Shown here piece by piece: positions 16,379 through 24,191 of a DNA stretch of 64,000 nt; the first letter of the stretch is position 1; the number at the start of each line of letters is the position of its first letter. The position numbers were made by a program, and so were the translations under genes. Source of the DNA: CAZWLY01 sp964634465 (GTDB taxonomy: Bacteria; Desulfobacterota; Desulfarculia; G963662305); the NCBI GenBank assembly GCA_964634465.1, contig CAZWLY010000004.1, positions 186,001 through 250,000 of the forward strand, given 5' to 3'. A model generated the notes under the pieces. That model was not told the DNA's origin. It worked only from the letters and a program-made list of their open reading frames with translations, and searched no databases.

Positions 16379-16863
16379 CAGGCTTCCACCTCGTAGATCA
16401 TCGCCACCTCGTCGCACTCGGGGAACTTGACGCAGTGGACGCAGTCGAACCACACCTTGTGGGGCAGGGCCGACTTGTCCACCTCCTTGAAGCCCAGTCG
16501 GCCGAAGAAATCGGGCCGGTAGGTCAAGACGAAGACCCGGCGCAACCCCAGCATAACCGCCTCGTCCAGACAGGCGTCGACCAGCCGGCGGCCGATGCCC
16601 CGGCCCCTGAACTCCTCGGCCACCACCAGCGAGCGGACCTCGGCCAGATCCTCCCAGGTGATGTGCAGGCCGCCGACGCCGACCAGCCGTCCCTGGGGCG
16701 AAATCCAGACGAAGAAGTCCCGCAGCGAGGCGTAGAGATCGGCCCGGGAACGCTGAATGATCTCGCCCCGCTGGCCCGGCTCGTAGAGCAAGGCGTGCAT
16801 CGGCTCCACGTCCTGGATCTTGGCTTTGCGCAACGCTCCCGGCGGGTTATCCATGGCGGGCAT
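16378..16863 (-). CDS. argA: Short N-acetylglutamate synthase (ArgA-type GNAT)
   Basis: A 161-residue GNAT acetyltransferase. It matches the short ArgA form known from Desulfovibrio-like bacteria and actinobacteria: an RSRADLYASLRDFFVW block, EVRSLVVAEEFRGRGIGRRL (acetyl-CoA P-loop) and the diagnostic tail LTYRPDFFGRLGF and DCVHCVKFPECDE. It would acetylate glutamate to begin arginine synthesis. It heads the operon with pmbA and alr. The ribosome site is weak, and a second Met three codons in is possible. A different amino-acid acetyltransferase specificity cannot be excluded. Confidence 0.82.
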   Translation of the reverse strand: MPAMDNPPGALRKAKIQDVEPMHALLYEPGQRGEIIQRSRADLYASLRDFFVWISPQGRLVGVGGLHITWEDLAEVRSLVVAEEFRGRGIGRRLVDACLDEAVMLGLRRVFVLTYRPDFFGRLGFKEVDKSALPHKVWFDCVHCVKFPECDEVAMIYEVEA

Positions 16864-16969
16864 AATAGCGCGGCCCCGCCTCGACGGTCAAGGAACCTCT
16901 CTCCGGATCGAGCCGCGCCGGTGACATTGCCGACGGCGCGGCCGCAGCCTTTCCGGCCGGGCAAAGCGA

Positions 16970-16998
16970 TTGACAGGATGACCGTCCTTTTTTAAGGT
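16970..16998 (+). promoter_or_regulatory. Sigma-70-like promoter of the thiolase operon
   Basis: A perfect TTGACA, 17-base spacer, then TAAGGT, 61 bases before the first thiolase. The 5' leader would be about 55 bases. Confidence 0.55.
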
Positions 16999-17059
16999 GG
17001 AGGATGCTCTACATTTGTCCACGGAAATTGCCTGAATTTCCTGAGATCGAGGTGTATCC

Positions 17060-18238
17060 ATGCGAGAGGTGGTGATCGTCAGCGCCTGCAGAACCCCCAT
17101 CGGCGCTTTTGCCGGGAGCCTGAGCACAGTTCCGGCCACGGAGCTGGGCCGGGTGGTGATAGAGGAATCGTTGAACCGGGCCGGAATCGGCAAGGACGTG
17201 GTCGATGAGGTCATCATGGGCTGCGTGCTGCCGGCCGGGCTGGGCCAGAACCCGGCCCGCCAGGCCATGCTCAGGGCCGGTCTGGATTACATGGTCGGGG
17301 CGATTACGGTCAACAAGGTCTGCGGCTCCGGCCTCAAGGCGGTCATGCTGGCCGCCCAGGCGGTGGCCGTGGGCGACGCCGACGTCGTCGTCGCCGGCGG
17401 ACTGGAGAACATGAACCAGGCCCCCTACTACCTGCTCAAAGGTCGAGGCGGGGTCCGCATGGGCCATGACCGGGTGATCGACGGGATGATCTGGGACGGG
17501 TTGTGGGACCACGTCAACGACTTCCACATGGGCCTGTCGGCCGAGCTGTGCGGCGAGAAGTACGGCGTCAGCCGCCAGGACCAGGACGAGTTCGCCCACG
17601 CCTCCTACGAGAAGGCCCTGGCCGCCCAGGCGGCCGGCAAGTTCAAGGAGGAGATCGTCCCGGTGACGGTCAAGACCAGGAAGGGCGAGACGGTCTTCGA
17701 CACCGACGAGGTGCCCGTACCGACGCCGATGGAGACCTTGGCCAAGCTCAGGCCCGCCTTCAAGAAGGACGGCACGGTCACCGCCGGCAACGCCTCCAAG
17801 ATCTCCGACGGCGCGGCGGCGGTGGTGGTCATGGCCGCTGAAAAGGCTGAGGAGTTGGGTGTGACTCCCCTGGTGCGCGTCGGAGCCCAGGGTTCGGCCG
17901 GACTGGATCCCAAGTACGTCCTGGTAGCGCCGATCCTGTCCATCCCCAAGGTCTGCGCCAAGGCCGGGCTCAAGCCGACCGAGATCGACCTTCATGAGAT
18001 CAACGAGGCCTTCTCCGCCTCCAGCGTGGCCGTCCAGAAAGAACTGGGCCTCGACCCACAAAAAATAAACATCCGGGGCGGCTCGGTCGCCCTGGGTCAT
18101 CCCATCGGCGCTTCCGGAGCCAGGGTGCTGACCACCCTGATCTACGCCATGAAGGACGTCGAAGCCAAAACCGGCATGGCCTCGCTGTGCCTGGGCGGCG
18201 GGGAAGCGGTGTCTCTTATTGTCGAATCAGTAGGTTAG
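17060..18238 (+). CDS. Acetyl-CoA C-acetyltransferase (thiolase 1)
   Basis: A 392-residue thiolase. The nucleophile is C88 in NKVCGSGLKA, the His base lies in GGSVALGHPIGASGAR, and the second Cys in MASLCLGGGEA. NEAFSASSVAV is the N-E-A-F block. It condenses or cleaves acetoacetyl-CoA (or longer 3-ketoacyl-CoA). It opens a seven-gene plus-strand cluster with a second thiolase 29 bases downstream. The two thiolases differ clearly in sequence although collinear, so the duplication is old. Confidence 0.93.
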   Translation: MREVVIVSACRTPIGAFAGSLSTVPATELGRVVIEESLNRAGIGKDVVDEVIMGCVLPAGLGQNPARQAMLRAGLDYMVGAITVNKVCGSGLKAVMLAAQAVAVGDADVVVAGGLENMNQAPYYLLKGRGGVRMGHDRVIDGMIWDGLWDHVNDFHMGLSAELCGEKYGVSRQDQDEFAHASYEKALAAQAAGKFKEEIVPVTVKTRKGETVFDTDEVPVPTPMETLAKLRPAFKKDGTVTAGNASKISDGAAAVVVMAAEKAEELGVTPLVRVGAQGSAGLDPKYVLVAPILSIPKVCAKAGLKPTEIDLHEINEAFSASSVAVQKELGLDPQKINIRGGSVALGHPIGASGARVLTTLIYAMKDVEAKTGMASLCLGGGEAVSLIVESVG

Positions 18239-18267
18239 CGAAACAGCCTTTGAACAAGGAGTGGTAG

Positions 18268-19443
18268 ATGAGCGATGCAGTCATAGTTGGAGCCGCCCGG
18301 ACGGCGGTGGGTAAATTCGGCGGCGGCCTGACCGACGTCGGCCCGGCCGAACTGGGCCGGGTGGCCCTCACCGAAGCCTTGACCAGGGCCCGGATCGAGC
18401 CGGAGATGGTCGACGAGGTCATCATGGGCAACGTGCTCTCGGCCGGCTTGGGCCAGAACGTGGCCCGCCAGATATTGATCAACTCCGGCATCCCCAACGA
18501 CCGGACGGCCTTCACCATCAACAAGGTCTGCGCCTCGGGCCTGAAGTCGGTCATGCTGGCCGCCCAGGCGATCAAGTGCGGCGACGCCGAGGTGGTGGCG
18601 GCCGGCGGAGTGGAGAACATGTCGGCCTCGCCCTACCTGGTGCCCAAGGGGCGCTGGGGCCATCGCATGGGTCACGGCGTCTTGACCGACCACATGATCA
18701 AGGACGGTCTCTGGGACGTCTTCAACGACTACCACATGGGCATCACCGCCGAGAACGTGGCCGAAAAGTACGACATCAGCCGCCAGGCCCAGGACGAGCT
18801 GGCCGTCACCAGCCAGAACCGGGCCGAGGCGGCCATCACCTCCGGTCGGTTCAAAGACGAGATCGTGCCGGTGACGATCAAGACCCGAAAGGGCGAAACG
18901 GTCTTCGACACCGACGAACACCCCCGTTTCGGCACCACCATGGAGAGCGTGGCCAAGGTCCGGCCGGCCTTCAAGAAGGACGGCACCGTGACCGCGGCCA
19001 ACGCCTCGGGCATCAACGACGGCGGTGCGGCCCTGGTGGTCATGAGCGAGGCCAAGGCCAAGGAACTTGGGCTTGAGCCCATGGTCAAGATCAGATCGTA
19101 TGCCACGGCCGGCGTCGATCCGAAAATTATGGGTATCGGCCCACACGCTGCCTCGACCAAGGCTCTCGAAAAGGCCGGAATCGAGGTCTCCGACCTAGAT
19201 ATCATCGAGGCCAACGAGGCCTTCGCCGCCCAGGCCGAAGCGGTCATCCGGCTGATGGGCTTCGATCGCGACATCGTCAACGTCAACGGCGGGGCCATCG
19301 CTCTCGGCCACCCCATCGGCTGCTCCGGGGCCAGGATCTTGATCACGCTGATCTACGAGATGCTCAAGCGAGACGTCAATCTCGGTCTGGCCACGCTGTG
19401 CATCGGCGGCGGCATGGGCGCGGCGATGGTAGTCGAGCGCTAA
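18268..19443 (+). CDS. Acetyl-CoA C-acetyltransferase (thiolase 2)
   Basis: A 391-residue thiolase collinear with its neighbour: nucleophile C88 in NKVCASGLKS, NEAFAAQAEAV, GGAIALGHPIGCSGAR, and TLCIGGGMGAA with the second catalytic Cys. Having two thiolases in one operon suggests they act on different chain lengths or in opposite directions. A good AAGGAG site precedes the ATG. It is 9 bases upstream of the crotonase. Confidence 0.93.
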   Translation: MSDAVIVGAARTAVGKFGGGLTDVGPAELGRVALTEALTRARIEPEMVDEVIMGNVLSAGLGQNVARQILINSGIPNDRTAFTINKVCASGLKSVMLAAQAIKCGDAEVVAAGGVENMSASPYLVPKGRWGHRMGHGVLTDHMIKDGLWDVFNDYHMGITAENVAEKYDISRQAQDELAVTSQNRAEAAITSGRFKDEIVPVTIKTRKGETVFDTDEHPRFGTTMESVAKVRPAFKKDGTVTAANASGINDGGAALVVMSEAKAKELGLEPMVKIRSYATAGVDPKIMGIGPHAASTKALEKAGIEVSDLDIIEANEAFAAQAEAVIRLMGFDRDIVNVNGGAIALGHPIGCSGARILITLIYEMLKRDVNLGLATLCIGGGMGAAMVVER

Positions 19444-19452
19444 GGAGGCGAA

Positions 19453-20238
19453 ATGTCTTACGAAAACCTGCTTTTTGAGGTCACGGAAGGTATCGCCGTC
19501 ATCACCTTTAACCGGCCCAAGGCCCTCAACGCCTTGAGCCCGGAGGTGATGAGTGAGTTGGACGCGGCTTTGGATAGAGTCGCCGCCGATGAGTCGATCA
19601 GGGTGGTCATCTTGACCGGAGCCGGCGACAAGGCCTTCGTCGCCGGGGCCGACATCAAGGTCATGTCCGAGTTCACCCCCTTGGACGCCAAGCGCTTCGC
19701 CAGCGCCGGCCAGAAGGTGTTGGACAAACTGGGCGCCATCCCCCAGCCGACCATCGCCTGCGTCAACGGCTACGCCCTGGGCGGCGGCTGCGAGATCGCG
19801 CTGGCCTGCGACTTCATCTACGCCGCCGACACGGCCGTGCTGGGCCAGCCCGAAATAAATCTGGGCATCATGCCAGGTTTCGGAGGCACCCAGCGCCTGG
19901 CCCGCCGGGTCGGCCTGGGGCTGGCCAAGGAGCTGTGCCTTTCCGGCGTCAACATCTCCGCCGAGGAGGCCCTCAGGATCGGCCTGGTCAACAAGGTCTT
20001 CCCCAAGGACGAGCTCATGGCGGCGACGATGAAGACGGCCAAGATCATCGCCGCCAAGGGCCGGGTGGCCTTGCGCGAAATCAAGACCGTCCTCGAAGAA
20101 GGCTTCGATATGGAGTTGAAGAAAGCCTGCGCCATGGAGGTGGATCGGTTCGCCATCTGCTTCACCTCCGAGGACCAGAAGGAGGGCATGAGCGCCTTCA
20201 TCGAGAAGCGCCAACCCGAGTTCAAAGGCGGCTATTGA
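19453..20238 (+). CDS. Enoyl-CoA hydratase (crotonase)
   Basis: A 261-residue crotonase-fold enzyme that hydrates trans-2-enoyl-CoA to 3-hydroxyacyl-CoA. The CoA/oxyanion block is FVAGADIKVM, and the two catalytic acids are E114 (in GGCEIALACD) and E134 (in GQPEINLGIMPGFGGTQRL), so it should be active. Length is normal. It lies between the thiolases and the first acyl-CoA dehydrogenase; no 3-hydroxyacyl-CoA dehydrogenase is in the window. Confidence 0.93.
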   Translation: MSYENLLFEVTEGIAVITFNRPKALNALSPEVMSELDAALDRVAADESIRVVILTGAGDKAFVAGADIKVMSEFTPLDAKRFASAGQKVLDKLGAIPQPTIACVNGYALGGGCEIALACDFIYAADTAVLGQPEINLGIMPGFGGTQRLARRVGLGLAKELCLSGVNISAEEALRIGLVNKVFPKDELMAATMKTAKIIAAKGRVALREIKTVLEEGFDMELKKACAMEVDRFAICFTSEDQKEGMSAFIEKRQPEFKGGY

Positions 20239-20258
20239 AGCTGAATCGACGCTACCGT

Positions 20259-20281
20259 CCGGGCGGGTTTCGTCCGCCCGG
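20259..20281 (+). repeat. GC hairpin between crotonase and acyl-CoA dehydrogenase 1
   Basis: Arms CCGGGCGG and CCGCCCGG with a 7-base loop GTTTCGT. No T-run follows, so it is more likely an mRNA processing or stabilising element in the operon than a full terminator. Confidence 0.45.
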
Positions 20282-20302
20282 GCGTTGACCGGAGGAACGA
20301 GT

Positions 20303-21451
20303 ATGGATTTCGCTCTGAGCGAAGAGCAAAAGATGGTCAAGGAGATGGCCGCCCGGATGGCCGATGAGGTCATCAAGCCCGCCGCCGCCGAGTTGGACGC
20401 CACCCATCGCCATCCCCAGGAGATCTGCGAGCAACTGGGCGAGCTGGGGTTGATGGGCGTGGCCGTGCCCGAGGAGTACGGCGGGGCCGAGATGGACTAC
20501 GTATCCTACGTCCTGTCCTTGATCGAGGTCAGCCGGGGCTGCGCCTCCTGCGGGGTGATAATGAGCGTCAACAACTCGCTCTACTGCTTTCCCGTCATGA
20601 CCTTCGGCACCGAAGAGCAGAAGAAGAAGTACCTCACCCCGGTCGCCTCGGGCAAGGCCATGGGCTGCTTCGGCCTGACCGAAGCCGGGGCCGGCTCCGA
20701 TCCGGCCGGGATGCGAACCACGGCCGTCCTGGACGGCGACACGTGGGTCTTGAACGGCGAGAAGAAGTTCATCACCAACGGCAACGTGGCTTCCTACGCC
20801 GTTATCGCCGCGGTGACCGACAAGGACAAGGGGTACAAGGGCATCTCGTCGTTCATCGTCGATCTCGAGAACACGCCCGGCTTCAAGGTCGGTCGGGTCG
20901 AGGAGAAGATGGGCATCAGGGCCTCGGGCACCTCGGAGCTCATTTTCGAAGACGCCCGCATTCCCAAGGAGAACCTTCTCGGCAACGAGGGTGACGGCTT
21001 GAAGCAGATGCTGACCACCCTGGACTCGGGCCGGATCGGCATCGCCTCCCAGGCCATCGGCATCGGCCGGGCCATTCTCGAAGAGGCCGTGGAGTACGCC
21101 AAGACCCGGGAACAGTTCGGCAAGCCCATCGCCTCCTTCCAGGCCATCCAGTGGAAGTTGGCCGACATGGCCGCCGAGATCGACGCGGCCGAGCTGTTGA
21201 CCCTGAGGGCGGCCTGGATGGAAGACAACCACATGCACTTCGAGAAAGAGGCGGCCATGGCCAAGATGTACGCTTCGGACGCGGCCATGCGGGCCGCCGT
21301 CGAGGGCGTCCAGGTTCTGGGCGGTTACGGTTACTGCATGGAGTACCCCATGGAGCGGCACATGCGCGACGCCAAGATCACCCAGATCTACGAGGGCACC
21401 AACGAGATCATGCGCCTGGTCATCGCCAGAAACCTCTTGAAAGGACGTTGA
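20303..21451 (+). CDS. Short-chain acyl-CoA dehydrogenase 1
   Basis: A 382-residue FAD flavoenzyme that oxidises acyl-CoA to enoyl-CoA with ETF as electron acceptor. It has the FGLTEAGAGSD FAD/substrate block, the KKFITNG block, and the catalytic Glu at 364 in QIYEGTNEIMR, the position used by butyryl-CoA dehydrogenases. I start at the ATG after GGAGGAACGAGT, not at the slightly earlier in-frame codon. No etfAB is adjacent. The gene is followed after 3 bases by an XRE-cupin regulator gene. Confidence 0.93.
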   Translation: MDFALSEEQKMVKEMAARMADEVIKPAAAELDATHRHPQEICEQLGELGLMGVAVPEEYGGAEMDYVSYVLSLIEVSRGCASCGVIMSVNNSLYCFPVMTFGTEEQKKKYLTPVASGKAMGCFGLTEAGAGSDPAGMRTTAVLDGDTWVLNGEKKFITNGNVASYAVIAAVTDKDKGYKGISSFIVDLENTPGFKVGRVEEKMGIRASGTSELIFEDARIPKENLLGNEGDGLKQMLTTLDSGRIGIASQAIGIGRAILEEAVEYAKTREQFGKPIASFQAIQWKLADMAAEIDAAELLTLRAAWMEDNHMHFEKEAAMAKMYASDAAMRAAVEGVQVLGGYGYCMEYPMERHMRDAKITQIYEGTNEIMRLVIARNLLKGR

Positions 21452-21454
21452 TAC

Positions 21455-21994
21455 ATGGTCACGGATGAGTCCAGATCGGTCGGCCGGAAAATCCGCTTGT
21501 TGCGCCAGGAAAGAAAGCTCTCGGTGGAGCAACTGGCCGAGCGGACCGGCTGTTCGGCCGAGTACCTGGAGTGGGTCGAAGAGGGTCAGGTCTTTCCGCC
21601 GGTGGCCTTGCTCCTGCGATTGGCTCAGGCGATGCAGCTCGATCGGGGGGCCTTCCTCGATCGCGATGAATCGCCGGAGTCGCGCCTCGAAGAGGCGGCC
21701 AAGCGGGCGGAGCACTACTCGTACCAGACGCTCACTCCGCCCGAGCCCGACAAGCGCCTGATGGCCTTTTCGATCCACATCCCGCCCCGGACGGCCCACG
21801 AGGGCGTCGGCTACAGCCACGAGGGCGAGGAGTACGTCTACGTCCTCTCCGGCCAGGTGGAGCTCACCGTGGGCGAGGACAAGAGACTGCTGGCCGAAAG
21901 AGAGTCTTTTCGTTTCAACTCGAGCATCGATCACCATTTGGCCAACCCCGGCGACGAGGCGGCCGAGTTGCTGGTCGTGCTCTACGTGCCTTAA
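21455..21994 (+). CDS. XRE-family regulator with cupin domain (1)
   Basis: A 179-residue protein with an N-terminal helix-turn-helix (about 7-65: KIRLLRQERKLSVEQLAERT ... YLEWVEEG) and a C-terminal cupin barrel (about 100-178: GYSHEGEEYVYVLSGQVELTV). Such proteins sense a small ligand with the cupin and repress or activate nearby genes. It starts 3 bases after acyl-CoA dehydrogenase 1, so it is co-translated with it. Together with its paralogue next door it probably controls this cluster by sensing an acyl-CoA or related acid; that is an inference from position. Confidence 0.85.
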   Translation: MVTDESRSVGRKIRLLRQERKLSVEQLAERTGCSAEYLEWVEEGQVFPPVALLLRLAQAMQLDRGAFLDRDESPESRLEEAAKRAEHYSYQTLTPPEPDKRLMAFSIHIPPRTAHEGVGYSHEGEEYVYVLSGQVELTVGEDKRLLAERESFRFNSSIDHHLANPGDEAAELLVVLYVP

Positions 21995-22014
21995 GCCCCG
22001 AAAGGGTATCTGAC

Positions 22015-22050
22015 GGCCCCGCCCGCCAGCCGCCGCGGACGGGCGGAGCC
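22015..22050 (+). repeat. Hairpin between the two XRE-cupin genes
   Basis: Arms CCGCCCG and CGGGCGG, extended by GGC and GCC beyond one bulged base on each side; loop of about 14 bases. Followed by GAGAGAGTCGGGTTTG, too few T residues for a strong terminator, but it may reduce readthrough between the two halves of the cluster. Confidence 0.4.
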
Positions 22051-22131
22051 GAGAGAGTCGGGTTTGTTTGACAACCAAAGCCAGGCGGCGCAGAGCCCCA
22101 GGCGGAAGCCGGGGAGCAGAGGAGCCGGACA

Positions 22132-22683
22132 ATGCCCAAACCGCCCAAAACCACACCCATCGGCGAGAGGATCAGGGAACTCCGCCAGGAGCGCGGCGTC
22201 ACCTTGAAGGAACTGGCCAACGAGACCGGCCATTCCGAGGAGTACCTGGCCAAGATCGAGGCCAACGAGATATTCCCGCCGGTGGCCATACTCATCCAAC
22301 TGGCCCGGGCCCTGGAGGTGGACTCCGGTATCTTCTTGAAGGACGAGGCCGGGGAGGAACGGGCGGCCCGCCGGGCCAGCGAGCAGGCCAAGCGGACGGC
22401 CCACTACTCCTACACCACCCTCACCCCGGCCGCGGCCCACAAGCACCTCAAGGCCTTCGCCATCACCATTCCGCCTCACACCGTCCACGAGGGCGTCGGT
22501 TACAGCCACGAGGGCGAGGAGTTCACCTACGTCCTCTCCGGCCGGGTGGAGATCGTCGTCGGCGAGAACGTCAACCATCTCTCCGAGGGCGACTCGCTCC
22601 ACTTCAACTCGGCCATCAACCACAAACTGACCAACATCGGCGACACCGAGGCCAGGCTTCTGGTCGTGCTCTACACGCCCTGA
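22132..22683 (+). CDS. XRE-family regulator with cupin domain (2)
   Basis: A 183-residue paralogue of the preceding regulator: HTH at about 9-70 (RIRELRQERGVTLKELANET) and cupin at about 105-182 (GYSHEGEEFTYVLSGRVEIVV). Both share the FPPVA segment after the HTH and the NxxNxxxEGVGYSHEGEE-type cupin entry, so they arose by duplication. It lies 35 bases before the second acyl-CoA dehydrogenase. The two paralogues could bind as a heterodimer or respond to two different acids. Confidence 0.85.
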   Translation: MPKPPKTTPIGERIRELRQERGVTLKELANETGHSEEYLAKIEANEIFPPVAILIQLARALEVDSGIFLKDEAGEERAARRASEQAKRTAHYSYTTLTPAAAHKHLKAFAITIPPHTVHEGVGYSHEGEEFTYVLSGRVEIVVGENVNHLSEGDSLHFNSAINHKLTNIGDTEARLLVVLYTP

Positions 22684-22718
22684 GCTTCTCGGAGCACATA
22701 TTCTTTAAGGAGGCTCGC

Positions 22719-23876
22719 ATGTCCTACCCCCTGACCGAAGAGCAGCGCATGATTCAAGCCATGGCTCGGGACTTCGCCCGGGAGGTGCTGCTGCCGACCG
22801 CTTACGAGCGAGACCAGTCCAAGGAATTCCCGGCCGAGAACTTGAAGCAGATGGCCGAGTTGGGATTCATGGGTATGATGGTCCCGGAGGAGTACGGCGG
22901 CGTCGGTCTGGACACGGTCTCCTACTCCCTGGCCTTAACCGAGATCGCCTACGCCTGCGCGGCCACGGCGGTCGTCATGTCCGTCCACAACTCGGTCGCC
23001 TGCGGCCCCATCGCCCAGTTCGGCACCGAGGAGCAAAAAAAGAAGCACCTCACCCGGCTGGCCAAGGGCGAGATCTTCGGCTGTTTCGCCCTGACCGAGC
23101 CCAACGCCGGCTCCGATCCGGCCAGCCAGACCACCTCGGCGGTCAGGGACGGGAACGAGTGGGTCTTGAACGGCACCAAGCGCTTCATCACCACCGGCGC
23201 CAACGCCGGGATCTGCATCGTCACCGCGGTGACCGACAAGTCGCTCGGCCACGGCGGCATCTCGGCCTTCCTGGTCGAGACGGACAACCCCGGCTACAAG
23301 GTCGAGAAGATCGAGGACAAGATGGGGCTGCGGGCCTCGGACACGGCCGAGATCGTCCTCGAAGACTGCCGGGTGCCGGCCTCGATGATGCTCGGCGAGG
23401 AGGGCATGGGCTTCACCATCGCCATGGTCGCCTTGGACGGCGGCCGGATCGGCATCGCCTCCCAGTCGCTGGGGGTGGCCATGGCCGCCCTGGACCAGAC
23501 CATCGCCTACACCAAGGAGCGGGAGCAGTTCGGCCAGCCCATCGCCAACTATCAGTGGATACGCTTCAAGATCGCCGACATGGCCACCGACATCGAGGCG
23601 GCCCGGTTGCTGACCCTCTCCGCCGCGGCCCAACGGGACCGGGGCGAGAAGCACAGTCTGGCCGCCTCCATGGCCAAGCTCTACGCCTCGGAGATGGTGA
23701 ACCGGGTGGTCTACGACTGCCTCCAGTTCCACGGCGGCTACGGTTACATGAAGGAGTTCCCCATCGAGCGGCTCTATCGCGACGCCAGGGTGTTCACCAT
23801 CTACGAGGGCACCTCGGAGATCCAGCGTCACATCATCGCCAACCACGTCTTGGGCCGGTTCAACAAGGGGGATTAG
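22719..23876 (+). CDS. Acyl-CoA dehydrogenase 2
   Basis: A 385-residue acyl-CoA dehydrogenase, clearly a paralogue of dehydrogenase 1 but diverged. Blocks: FALTEPNAGSDPASQ, KRFITTG, and the catalytic Glu at 363 in TIYEGTSEIQRH. A strong AAGGAGG lies before the ATG. The substrate is likely a short or branched acyl-CoA. It is the last gene of the cluster. Confidence 0.93.
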   Translation: MSYPLTEEQRMIQAMARDFAREVLLPTAYERDQSKEFPAENLKQMAELGFMGMMVPEEYGGVGLDTVSYSLALTEIAYACAATAVVMSVHNSVACGPIAQFGTEEQKKKHLTRLAKGEIFGCFALTEPNAGSDPASQTTSAVRDGNEWVLNGTKRFITTGANAGICIVTAVTDKSLGHGGISAFLVETDNPGYKVEKIEDKMGLRASDTAEIVLEDCRVPASMMLGEEGMGFTIAMVALDGGRIGIASQSLGVAMAALDQTIAYTKEREQFGQPIANYQWIRFKIADMATDIEAARLLTLSAAAQRDRGEKHSLAASMAKLYASEMVNRVVYDCLQFHGGYGYMKEFPIERLYRDARVFTIYEGTSEIQRHIIANHVLGRFNKGD

Positions 23877-24191
23877 GAGGCCCGAGCGGGTGGCGCCTTT
23901 ACCCCGGCGGCGTTGGGGCCGGGTGTCGGCCACGCCGCCCCCAAGGCCAAGGTTCACTCACCGCCAAGGCTCCGTTTCGCTTCGCCTCTTTCTGGCCAAG
24001 CTCCATATTGAGACGAAGTCTTTGGTCGGGCCGAGACTGGGGTCGTGGTCTTGAGGTCGCTTTTTGGGGGCCGCCCCGTTTCCCGTGCTTTGGCTTTCGG
24101 GCGGTTCATACAGGTGCGATCAGGCGACCGGAACCGGCGTCGCAAAAGGAATCCAAGACCGAGAGAAGACGGCCGGTGAAACGGCCGGGCG
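23877..24191. other. Intergenic region between convergent genes
   Basis: About 315 bases between the plus-strand acyl-CoA dehydrogenase and a minus-strand gene. I see no gene, no repeat copy and no clear terminator. Confidence 0.4.
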
